Below the pieces are notes generated by a model. The model saw nothing but the letters and a program-made list of their open reading frames with translations, ran no database searches and was not told where the DNA came from. Of a stretch of DNA of 25,030 nt, positions 10,920 to 19,358 are shown in pieces. The stretch is from contig JAACJP010000093.1 of NCBI GenBank assembly GCA_013368375.1, forward strand, positions 1-25,030, written 5' to 3'. A program made the translations under genes and the position numbers. Numbering within the stretch: position 1 is the first letter of the stretch; every line of letters begins with the position of its first letter. The stretch comes from Tricholomella constricta (Eukaryota > Basidiomycota > Agaricomycetes > Agaricales > Lyophyllaceae).

Positions 10920-12219
10920 CTAGACCGACGAACCCTCGCTGCCGCCGTCGCTCATGCCACCGTCGGCGCCGATCGCACTGCCGCTGCCCCCACTGATCAC
11001 GCCGCCCACGGGAGGCCCAAGAACTAACTCTGCACGCCGGGCCCGGAGCAAATCGAGGGCGGTCGATGTAGCTACGACCTGTTGGTAAAGCTGACGGGCC
11101 GACGAACGCATGATCTCCTGGCGTGATTCGAGGACCTGAGCCTCCTGGACCAAAGTACGCAGGAAAACGGTGCGTGCCGATAACGCCCGATCGACATCCG
11201 CAAGACCGAACCGCGGAATAACCGACAGCGGCTGGGTGAAGCCCAGGCCCCGCAAATCTTCGTTATGAAGGAGGTCTTCCGGGCGAAGCACCGGACCCTG
11301 ATAAAGAAGACCCGCGCTCAGGTCCGCCGAGCCTGCAGAACGAGTCACAGCAAGGCGCTGGGCGGCTCTCGCCAGATCGGGGGAACGGACCTCAGCGAAC
11401 GGCAAGGGTGGCGTGCACGCGTCACAAAAGTGTCCCTCTCCCGAGCACGACACAAAGTGGTGCGGAGCGGGCAGAAACGACCCCACCTCGTTCGTCTCAC
11501 ATCGCTTCGACTGAATCTCACAAACCGCGCAAGCGTCGATCCCGAGGCGCTGAACGCAGTCCAACGCGTAGCTCACGCAACGGTCGCACTAGCCAATAAA
11601 TGAGCGAGGGAGCAAGGTCGCACGAGAACCGACGGCTTACCGCTTCACTACGAGTGTAATGCTCGGGGTACTCCTCCTTAAATTCCTCAAGACGTGTCGC
11701 CCACAAATCACGTCGTCTCCGTTGCGCTGCCAATACCGACTCCCCAGAGATCTCGACCACTGACTCTTCCTCATCCGCGTCTCCAACAGAAGGGGCACAC
11801 ACACGCCAAACGACGGGCTCTGCCTCTTCTTCAGCTGAGGCGGCGCGCATACGCTCCCGAGCGACCGTCTCTCGGCGGGGGTAATCAGACTACCAACTAG
11901 CGCGTTAGTACCCTGCAGGAACGACCAAATAACCAAAGAACGAACGCACACTCGGTTGTAGGACCGCGAACCGCTCGGACTATTCGGAGTCGGACTTGAT
12001 CGTAGACCATACGTTGAACAATGCCTCTTCCTCGTCGCGCCACATCCAACGCCAGGGGCTAGCTGTCGGCGACCTAAGCACTTCGACGCTGTTTGACAAG
12101 TATTGCAGTATGCGAGTGTGTTCGTAACGAGGCGAGTCGGCCGACAGCGATTGCCATTCCCCCCAGTCTCGGTCCAAATTGCGGAGAATACGACGAAGAT
12201 CGACAGGAGGTCCCGACAT
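10920..12219 (-). pseudogene. Antisense gene B: paralogue of gene A with an internal stop
   Basis: Three minus-strand exons are inferred: 12219-11950, 11889-11641 and 11588-10920. They are separated by introns of 60 bp (GTGCGT donor, perfect TACTAAC branch site) and 52 bp (GTAAGC donor). The product would be about 395 residues. The first domain (LRNLDRDWGEWQSL, EEALFNVWSTI) aligns with gene A without gaps near the exon end. There a TAG at 11982-11980 (codon 80) replaces the tryptophan found in gene A. The second intron sits directly before CDRC, as in gene A, and exon 3 gives the same CX2CX6CX8CX2CX6C pattern. A coiled coil follows (ADVDRALSARTVFLRTLVQE, about residues 300-360). Overall divergence from gene A is large, so this is not a recent duplicate. 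The nonsense codon makes it a likely pseudogene, unless the start lies downstream. Confidence 0.7.
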
Positions 12220-12250
12220 AACGATGGGTAAAACCAAACAGGGACCTGGG

Positions 12251-12265
12251 TATATATATATATAT
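12251..12265. repeat. (TA)n run upstream of antisense gene B
   Basis: An alternating TA run of 15 bases, 32-46 bp upstream of the gene B start at 12219. It could serve as a TATA-like promoter element for gene B or be a simple microsatellite. Confidence 0.55.
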
Positions 12266-12346
12266 GTTGCCAGCGCATCGGCACCGCCACTCCCTCCTAT
12301 CTCAGCCCCTTGCAAGACGTATGCCCCCTGACAGACGCACGGGACC

Positions 12347-12382
12347 GACTGAGGACAGTCGGTATTTCAAGTAAGGAGGAGA
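12347..12382 (+). repeat. 36-bp block upstream of gene B, copy 2, with polypurine tract
   Basis: The counterpart of 10237-10272 (33 of 36 identical by eye), starting with the GACTG/CAGTC hairpin. Its end, AAGTAAGGAGGAGA at 12369-12382, is followed at once by TGATGAG. That is the layout expected of a plus-strand primer (polypurine tract) abutting the first bases of a 3' LTR. Confidence 0.65.
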
Positions 12383-13054
12383 TGATGAGCACCGTCCCGC
12401 GCTGTACACCGAACCAGCCCATAATACGGACATCAACCGCTGCGCCACGACGAACACGGTACCGAACACGACCGAAGCACTACACGACCGACCGACTACA
12501 CGACCGACCACCCGACAATACGACCGACGCACCGACCGAGAGACGAGGTAACTAGAAACACCAGTTCTCCTCTCTGGGCGCACGGAGTACGGGACGCCGG
12601 ATAGCCTGTCGACGACCACGCACGTTCGCATGCCAAGGCCCCAACCTGGCGACAACCAGACCCGATTGGAAATTAACCTACGAAAACGTCTTGCCCAGTC
12701 GTTCGCCGAAGATCCGGCCGCACCACGGAGTCCCGCCTCCAGGAGCCACGCCTGATCACGAGCTCAACCCGATCACGAATCCGACCCGATGACTCCAGCC
12801 GATCAAAAGTTCCCTTTGCCAAGTCGACGAGCGCCACACTCCTTAAAAAGGGTCGCGCGGTACCAAGCTTGGCGGCGCTTCTCTCAATAAACCAGTAAAA
12901 ACACCTGCCTCGCCGGCTCGCGAAAGACGAGTCGGTTGCATAGTATAAAACATACCCATGTAGTACCTACTTCCCGCAGTGAATTACAGCCCGTATTTTC
13001 CCTCACACTCAGAGTGAATAGCTCAAAAACCGTCGTCTCTGTCGTCTCTGCACC
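12383..13054 (+). repeat. Right LTR of element 1, left portion
   Basis: From 12563 it matches the left LTR at 544. The part 12383-12562 has no counterpart on the left and is assigned to the LTR because it starts with TG right after the polypurine tract. A 17-bp segment near 12914-12930 is absent from the left LTR. The TATAAAA box is at 12944-12950. The LTR is interrupted after 13054 by element 2 and resumes at 19869. Confidence 0.75.
13050..13054 (+). repeat. Target-site duplication of element 2, left copy
   Basis: GCACC here is repeated at 19864-19868. The uninterrupted sequence in the left LTR of element 1 (near 1010) has GCACC once, followed by GTTCTC, which proves the insertion point. 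Confidence 0.95.
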
Positions 13055-13121
13055 TGTTAGGGGAACTCCTGTTTGCACCCTCCGACGCTCACCGATTGTT
13101 CCCCGACTCATGCGATCGCCC

Positions 13122-13199
13122 CCGACTGACCGATCGCGATCCCGACCCCGACTGACCAATCGCGATCCCGACCCCGACTGACCAATCGCGATCCCGACC
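13122..13199 (+). repeat. Three 26-bp tandem units in the 5' LTR
   Basis: Units start at 13122, 13148 and 13174, each containing ATCGCGATCCCGACC. The 3' LTR has a single unit at 19426-19451. The units lie upstream of the TATA box, so they may be promoter elements. Confidence 0.9.
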
Positions 13200-13450
13200 C
13201 CGACGCTCTGACCCAAGCGTCGGTGTATATACTTACACACTTCCTGTCGTTTCCCATCTCTCCCTGCGCGCGCCCGACGCCGATCCCGACCACCCGACAT
13301 CCCGACGTCGGCTGTCCCGCCTCATGCCCGTACCCTGAGCCACGAGGATCGGACAGCATCGGGAACGTGTCCATACACGCGCCGCACACCATTCGTTATT
13401 ATTACATGTACAGTACACTCTGGAGGACCGGCCCTCACGTCCTACACTCG

Positions 13451-13456
13451 TATATA
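13451..13456 (+). promoter_or_regulatory. TATA box of element 2
   Basis: TATATA lies 32 bp before 13483, where the self-complementary sequence begins. This spacing fits a transcription start at about 13483. Confidence 0.65.
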
Positions 13457-13482
13457 GTCGACCCTCTGGCATCGGGGAATCC

Positions 13483-13495
13483 TTTACACTATTCT
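13483..13495 (+). promoter_or_regulatory. Predicted mRNA 5' end used as self-primer
   Basis: TTTACACTATTCT is the exact reverse complement of 13614-13626, just after the LTR. In the Tf1/sushi group the mRNA 5' end folds back onto the primer-binding site and is cleaved to prime reverse transcription. Position relative to the TATA box supports this. The 3' LTR copy is at 19735-19747. Confidence 0.75.
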
Positions 13496-13576
13496 CTTCG
13501 GATTCCCCTTTGCCAGGTGAGCCTTACCTACATTCGCTACTGTACATCAATATAACTTCGGATTCCCCTTTGCCAG
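13496..13576 (+). repeat. 21-bp direct repeat flanking an intron-like segment
   Basis: A 21-bp sequence starting CTTCGGATTCC and ending TTTGCCAG occurs at 13496-13516 and 13556-13576, 60 bp apart. The segment 13517-13576 starts GTGAGC and ends CAG and is 60 bp long, so it could be a leader intron. The same layout is present in the 3' LTR. Confidence 0.6.
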
Positions 13577-13613
13577 TGCGACCCAGCTCCGCTCCGAAGG
13601 TCGCCCTAACAGC

Positions 13614-13626
13614 AGAATAGTGTAAA
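13614..13626 (+). promoter_or_regulatory. Primer-binding site for self-priming
   Basis: AGAATAGTGTAAA begins 2 nt after the end of the 5' LTR and is perfectly complementary to 13483-13495. No tRNA-complementary TGG-type site is present in this position. Confidence 0.78.
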
Positions 13627-13737
13627 CCTGAGACCCGACGAAGCTGACCGATCAGCCTCCGCGCCGAAACACGTGTCTGCTACACGCAACCCGTTCAGCG
13701 CGCGCCCGCTCCGATCGTCGCCCAGTCCCGTCTCGAG

Positions 13738-14958
13738 ATGTCCGACTTCGGTGAATTCGACACGCCTCCGTCTCCTGCTGCGCTCACGCCAGAGGAACGA
13801 CTGGCAAGCCTCAAAACTGCAATGTCGGCTCTCTCCCAATCCAACACCACCAACTCGGCCACCATGGACCGCATCGCCGCTCTTTTAGATACCATCGTTT
13901 TGGGGAACCCCTCCGCTGCCTCCCCAGCAGCACCTACGACCCCCGCGACGCCGGCGCAGCCCCTGCCGACGTCCCCTCCCCCTCCGCGGTCGGGATCGCA
14001 CACTCGGCCGTCGCCCCCTCCTGTTTACGACGGCGCTCGATCGGGCGGCCGCGCCTTCTGGAACGCGTGCCAGCTTTACTTCTCCCTGAGCGTCGGACAG
14101 TTCGCCGACGACCATGCCCGAATCAGCTGGGTGTTGTCGTACATGCAACACGGTCGCGCCGCCGACTTTGTCGGTCGGGTCTTTCAGTATGGGTCGGTAA
14201 AGCGCGCGTTCCCGACCTGGAAGGACTTCGCGTCGAACTTCGAGAAGGAGTTCTTCCTGTTCGACGAAGTCGCCGACGCTGCGCTCACCCTTGAGTCGAC
14301 AGCGTACTTCCAGAATGGGCGCACCATCGACGAGTACATCGACTCGTTCAAGGCCCTGTGGATCAAGGCCGATTACCCAGACGGCCGCCATCTGGTCCTC
14401 AAATTCCGTCGGGGCATGGACCCGAAGCTCTCAAGGAGACTTGGGAGCATCACCAGGGGTCGGCCCGACGACTCTAAGATCGAGGACTGGCTAGCAATCG
14501 CCCGCTCGCAGGACTTCATCATGAGGACCGAGGAGGACTTCCACCGTCGGTCGGCCCCGACAGTCCTGACTGCGAGTCGCCCGACTGCCCCCGTCCCGAT
14601 GCCGGTGGTCGCGCCCATGCTCCGATGGCGACCCACTGCCCCTCCGACCGCTCCCGCTCGTGTGTCGGCACCGGCGCACTTTATCAACGCGCCCGTGACG
14701 CCGTCTCTCCCCCCAGGTGTCCCTATGGACATCGATCGGCTCCGCGGACGTCCTGTTCAGGACGACACCTGTCGTCGGTGCAAGCAGCCGGGGCACTTCT
14801 GGCGTGACTGCCCAAAGCGCTTCGACCTGCGCCACATCATGCCAGAGGAGCTGGATGAGCTGATCATGCAGCTGTTGGCGCGAAAGGACGCGATCCCGGC
14901 TGACCCGACGTCAGAGTCGGCCGACCCGACCATCTTGGACACAGAGGAGGATTTTTAG
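13738..14958 (+). CDS. gag: Gag of chromovirus element 2
   Basis: 406 residues from ATG 13738 to TAG 14956-14958, uninterrupted. The N-terminus is proline- and alanine-rich (about residues 1-100). The Ty3-type capsid domain spans about 105-265 (FWNACQLYFSLSVGQF, YIDSFKALWIKADYPD). A proline-rich linker leads to one zinc knuckle, CRRCKQPGHFWRDC (CX2CX4HX4C, about residues 344-357), which binds the element RNA. The leader from the primer-binding site to the ATG is about 110 bp. The length fits chromovirus Gag. Pol begins in the -1 frame, so Gag-Pol would need a frameshift near the stop. This is the only gag or pol frame of the two elements that appears fully intact. Confidence 0.92.
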   Translation: MSDFGEFDTPPSPAALTPEERLASLKTAMSALSQSNTTNSATMDRIAALLDTIVLGNPSAASPAAPTTPATPAQPLPTSPPPPRSGSHTRPSPPPVYDGARSGGRAFWNACQLYFSLSVGQFADDHARISWVLSYMQHGRAADFVGRVFQYGSVKRAFPTWKDFASNFEKEFFLFDEVADAALTLESTAYFQNGRTIDEYIDSFKALWIKADYPDGRHLVLKFRRGMDPKLSRRLGSITRGRPDDSKIEDWLAIARSQDFIMRTEEDFHRRSAPTVLTASRPTAPVPMPVVAPMLRWRPTAPPTAPARVSAPAHFINAPVTPSLPPGVPMDIDRLRGRPVQDDTCRRCKQPGHFWRDCPKRFDLRHIMPEELDELIMQLLARKDAIPADPTSESADPTILDTEEDF

Positions 14959-17246
14959 TCGCACAACGGGTGAAAAGTACGCCCCCGTTGTCTAGTCGTA
15001 ATCGGTTCGCCCCCCTATCTGTAGAGTACCCCAATATACTTAATATTGCTGCTACTTCTACGGGTGAACCAATCGACGAAGACGTACAACCCTCTCACGA
15101 CCAACCGCCATCTCCTTCGGTCACTCCGACCAATCTGACCGTACCGTCGCGTCGCGGACTACCACGCTGGGAAAAGCGACTGCCCCGTCGCTTCGTGATC
15201 GCCGCCTCCCCCGACTCCTTATCCCTGTCGCTCAAGGTCGAGCTCGAGACCACCGACACCCAAGAGACGCATTCGCTCACTGCCCTCGTTGACAGTGGGG
15301 CTTCGGCCTGCTTCATCAACACTGCCTTCGTTGAAAAGCACAAGCTGAAGACGCGACGGCTGAATCGCCCGACGCGTGCCTACAATGTTGATGGAACCCC
15401 TAACGAAGCCGGCGCCATCGAATATGTCGTGGACGCAGTTTTACGTTACGACGGACACTCCGAGCGAGCTCTGTTCGCGGTCGCGGGTATTGGGAAGCAG
15501 GATCTCATTCTCGGATTCACCTGGCTTCGAGACCACAACCCCGACATTGATTGGGCGACGGGAAAGGTGAAAATGAGTCGAGCACCGACACGCTGCGACA
15601 CCTGCAAGGTTGAAGTCAAGGAGGATCGTCGTTCACGCACCAAATTGCGAGCCGCCATTCGGGCTTGTCGGGCGGAAGGAATCCCGACAGTCGAGCCCGA
15701 CCTGCGAGCCCCGACCAGTCCCTACGTCGAGGACGACTCCGACACCGACGAGTTCCTCCCCTACACCCCAATCCTGGAGGAACCCGATCCAGAGTCGGGC
15801 GACTTCCTTACGGAGACCTTCCTGAATGGTGATCGCATCTTTGCGACTGCGATCCACCCTCCTCCGACCGAAGTGCACATCCGTGCCAGTCAGACAACAT
15901 CACAGCGACTCGCTGAAGCGTATGCTGCGGACTCTGTGCCCAAGTCATTCCGCGACGCTGTCCCGACGCATCTCCATGACTTTGAAGACGTCTTCTCCAA
16001 GGTCGCGTTTGACGAGCTTCCCGATCGCAAACAGTGGGACCATGCGATCGAATTGGAACCAGGCGCGTCGCCGACTGGCACGAAGGTCTACCCTCTGTCG
16101 CCCGCAGAGCAAGTCGAACTCGATGTGTTCCTCAGGGAGAACCTCGAGTCGGGTCGGATCCGACCGTCGAAGTCGCCTATGGCGTCGCCGGTGTTCTTCA
16201 TCAAGAAGAAGGACGGGTCGCTCCGACTGGTGCAGGACTATTGGACGCTCAACGCGATTACGGTGAAGAATCGATACCCGCTGCCCCTCATTAGCGAACT
16301 GGTGAATAACCTTCGCGGCGCGCGGTACTTCACCAAGTTGGACGTCCGATGGGGGTACAACAATGTTCGGATCAAGGAAGGCGACGAGTGGAAGGCAGCG
16401 TTTCGGACGAACCGCGGTCTCTTCGAGCCGCTCGTCATGTTCTTCGGCCTCACAAATAGCCCCGCCACATTCCAGACCATGATGAATGATATCTTCCGTG
16501 ATCTGATCGCCGAAGGTGTTGTTTGCGTGTACCTCGACAACATCTTGATTTATACCAAGACTCTAGAGGAACACCGTCGGGTCGCGCGACTGGTACTGGA
16601 CCGACTCCGCGAACATCAGCTGTTCTTAAAGCCCGAGAAATGCGAATTTGAACGGACCAAAATCGAGTATCTTGGGCTGATCATTTCGCAAGGGCAAGCG
16701 GAGATGGACCCGGTGAAGGTCGCAGGAGTGTTGGAATGGCCAGCACCGAAGAACAAGAAGGAAGTGCAAGCGTTCCTAGGCTTCACTAACTTCTACCGAC
16801 GGTTCATCCAGGACTTCTCGCATCACGCCCGACCCCTGTTCGATCTGACGGGCAAGGACGTCGCCTGGCGGTGGGGAGAGTCGGAGCAGTCGGCCTTTGA
16901 CCTCCTGAAGTCTGCAATCACGTCGCGACCGGTGCTCAAGTTCCCCAACGACGACCGACCGTACCGCATCGAAGCTGACTCGTCCGACTTCGCGACGGGC
17001 GCGGTCCTGTCGCAAGAGTCGCCGTCCGATGGCAAGTGGCACCCGGTCGTGTTCTACTCGAAGAGCTTGAATGCAGTTGAGCGGAACTACGAGATCCACA
17101 ACAAGGAGATGCTGGCGATCATCCGGTCTCTGGAGGAGTGGCGACACTTCGTAGAAGGCACTAAGCACAAGGTGGAGATCTGGACCGACCACAAGAACCT
17201 CGAGTACTTCCTCACCGCGAAGAAACTCAATCGGCGTCAAGCCTGA
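14904..17246 (+). pseudogene. pol: Protease, reverse transcriptase and RNase H of element 2
   Basis: The frame is open from 14904 to a TGA at 17244-17246. The retropepsin shows ALVDSGASACFI (about 15280-15315) and LILGFTWL. The RT spans roughly 16080-16700 with SPVFFIKKKDGSLRLV, LDVRWGYNNVRI and FFGLTNSPATFQ. The catalytic loop reads YLDN instead of YLDD (AAC at 16539-16541), removing a metal-binding aspartate. A nearby block reads DYWTLN where the family normally has an arginine. RNase H shows EADSSDFATGAVLSQ, the glutamate in NKEMLAII and WTDHKNLEYF. The TGA lies in the conserved stretch that normally continues QARWSLYL, where CGA has become TGA; the same frame continues beyond it. All three changes fit CpG transitions. 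The polymerase is therefore predicted to be inactive. Confidence 0.9.
14952..14958 (+). promoter_or_regulatory. Candidate -1 frameshift site at the gag stop
   Basis: Gag ends GAT TTT TAG. The run of five T allows the tRNA reading TTT to slip back one base, giving TTT TTA G, which enters the pol frame. That frame is open from 14904, so the two frames overlap by about 55 bp. No downstream pseudoknot was modelled. Confidence 0.5.
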
Positions 17247-18045
17247 TGGTCGCTCTATCTCGCCAACTTCGACTTTGCCCTCCACCACCGTCCTGGACGC
17301 AGCATGGGCAAACCCGACGCGCTATCACGACGCGCCGATCATGGCGACGGAAGCGGCGACAATGCCGACATCGTGCTCCTCAAGCCCGAGTTCTTCGCGA
17401 TTCGCGCGACCGAGGGTCTTGTACTGGTCGGAGAGGAGGACGATGTGGTAAAGGCGATTCGCAAGGGCAATCGCGACGGCGCACAAGAAGATGCAGTCGC
17501 TAAGGCGGCTCAACTGGTCAAGGCTTCCAAGGTCGCCGGCCGCTCCCTACGCTTCGGCGAGTGGGGGGAGGAAAGCGGTCTGCTCACGTTCCGTGGACGG
17601 ATCTATGTCCCGAATGTTCCTGACCTTCGCCGACGCATCGTGGAGCAGCATCACGACTCCAAGGTCGCTGGTCACCCGGGTCGCTGGAAAACATTAGAGC
17701 TGGTGTCGCGCAACTACTGGTGGCCCCAGATGTCGCGCTTCATTGGTTCATACACCAGTACCTGCGACATGTGCTTGCGCACAAAACCCCGCCGCCAACT
17801 CCCCGTCGGACAGCTGCAGCCGCTCCCAATTCCCGAAGGCCGATGGAATGTCGTACCGGTGGACTTCATCACCGAACTCCCCGAGTCCAACGGCCACGAC
17901 GCGATCATGAATGTCGTGGATTCAGTCGGAAAGCGCGCGCACTTCATCGCATCGCATACGACCTGTTCGGCCTTGGGAACTGCCAACCTCTACCGTCGCC
18001 ACGTCTGGAAGCTACACGGTCTCCCCGACGCATTTGTCTCCGATC
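17247..18045 (+). pseudogene. int: RNase H end and N-terminal integrase of element 2
   Basis: The frame continues from the preceding stop with WSLYLANFDFALHHRPGR and GKPDALSRR, the conserved junction after RNase H. The integrase zinc-binding domain (about 17640-17775) has the histidines in HHDSKVAGH and the cysteines in CDMC. The catalytic core begins with D in VVPVDFITELP (about 17860) and reaches the second aspartate in VSD at 18036-18044. There the coding sequence is interrupted by a solo LTR. Without the insertion the frame continues directly into the segment beginning at 18410. Confidence 0.88.
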
Positions 18046-18404
18046 TGTCACGAACGTCCCCAACGACCACCCCTAAAGTCACACCCACTACGCTTTCCCA
18101 CGCACGTCCGCCGTACATATATGACACCACTTTCTTTTCGGACACCTCACCTCGATATTACCTACTGTTAAGACTAGTTCTCGATTCTCGTTCTCGTTTC
18201 TCTCTCTCTCTCTCAATCTATTTGGCTTCACGCCCGTATCACTTGAGCTCTTTCGTTCGAATCAGCCCCGGTGAACACCTCCGTCAACGCTCACGACCTC
18301 CGAATACTCCTTCGTAGGTCGTCTTCCTTGACGGACGTCAGGCCTGTCCGCTTCGGTGGTTCCAGAGTAACTCTGTAACCGGCGTGCCACACAGGTCCTA
18401 ACAC
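18046..18404 (+). repeat. Solo LTR of a third retrotransposon inside integrase
   Basis: 359 bp, starting TGTCACGAACG and ending GTCCTAACA (TG...CA), flanked by CGATC at 18041-18045 and 18405-18409. Removing it and one duplication restores the reading frame across the integrase. It has a CT microsatellite near 18202-18215 and an ATATAT near 18117. No internal region remains, so it is best read as the product of LTR-LTR recombination. The orientation is nominal. Confidence 0.9.
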
Positions 18405-19358
18405 GATCGAGGTCCACAGTTCATCGCCGAGTTCACGCGCGAACTGTACAGACTCCTGGGTATCAAACTGTCAGCCTCGACGGCGTACCACCCACAGACC
18501 GATGGACAGACTGAGCGCGTCAACCAGGAGCTGGAACAGTTCTTGCAGGTCTTTTGCAATGAGCGCCAGAACGACTGGGAGGACCTTTTGCCCGACACCG
18601 AATTCAGTTACAACAACCATGTACATTCAGCGACGCAACAGACCCCCTTCCTGCTCGACACTGGTCAGCATCTGCGTATGGGCTTTGAGCCGCGTCGGGG
18701 CCCTTCCAAGAACGAGTCGGCCGACGAGTTCGTGGAACGCATGAAGGAAGCACAGGAGGAAGCCAAGGCGGCGCTTTCAAAAGCCAAAGATGACATGGAG
18801 CGGTATTACAACCAGCGACATGCCCCGACGCCCGACTACCAGCCTGGCGACAAGGTGTACTTGGACGCGACCGACATTTCTACGACCCGACCATCTAAGA
18901 AGTTGTCGCATCGCTACCTTGGCCCTTTCGTCGTGCAAAGGCGAGTCGGTCCGCTCGCATACCGCCTCCTGCTGCCTCAGTCCATGAAGCGCATCCACCC
19001 AGTCTTCCACGCTGTGAAGCTCGTCCCCGCCGTCGCTGACCCGATTGAAGGTCGGCAGTCCGATCCACCGCCGCTGCCAGATATCATCGACGACGAGCCC
19101 CACTACGAAGTCCACAAAATCCTTGACAGTCGCATCTTCCGCAAGAAACTGCAATACAAAATCTTGTGGAAAGGTTACGGCTATGAAGAAGCTTCGTGGG
19201 AGCCCCAGGAGAATGTCGCAGCACCTGACTTAGTACGCAAGTTCCACCGCGACAACCCTGACGCCGCCCGCCACATTCGTGGCATATTCACGCTATCCCC
19301 CGCCGTCTTTGCCACTGTCACCCCGCACCGAGCCGTTGCGATTCAAAGGGGGGGGTGA
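18405..19358 (+). pseudogene. int: C-terminal integrase with chromodomain, element 2
   Basis: Continuation of the interrupted integrase in the original frame. The third catalytic residue is E in DGQTERVNQELEQFL (about 18500-18545). The GPY/F-type C-terminal domain follows (KLSHRYLGPFVVQRRVGPLAYRL written in two parts: KLSHRYLGPFVVQ, then RVGPLAYRL; about 18900-18970). A chromodomain lies at about 19105-19240, with YEVHKILDSR, YKILWKGYG and ASWEPQENV. Chromodomains of this type guide integration to particular chromatin, often H3K9-methylated. The stop codon at 19356-19358 directly abuts the 3' LTR, and the last codons overlap the polypurine tract. The segment is open on its own, but it cannot be expressed as part of Pol because of the upstream insertion and stop. 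Confidence 0.9.
19345..19358 (+). promoter_or_regulatory. Polypurine tract of element 2
   Basis: AAAGGGGGGGGTGA ends at the base before the 3' LTR. This is the expected position of the plus-strand DNA primer, and it also encodes the end of pol. Confidence 0.85.

Larger units (their letters stand above)
13055..13611 (+). repeat. 5' LTR of element 2 (chromovirus)
   Basis: 557 bp, starting TGTTAGGG and ending CCCTAACA, an 8-bp terminal inverted repeat. It matches 19359-19863 with three substitutions outside a 26-bp repeat whose copy number differs (three here, one in the 3' LTR), which accounts for the 52-bp length difference. Confidence 0.95.

Noticed and set aside
13108..13392. Minus-strand frames in both LTRs of element 2
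   Set aside because: They are created by the 26-bp repeat and LTR sequence, with no coding features.
15610..16294. Several alternative-frame open frames within protease and RT
   Set aside because: They overlap the clearly coding pol frame and are basic or serine-rich shadows.
18046..18317. Continuation of the integrase frame into the inserted segment, as a natural C-terminus
   Set aside because: The target duplication and the return of integrase motifs at 18410 show that this is inserted LTR sequence, not a real C-terminal domain.
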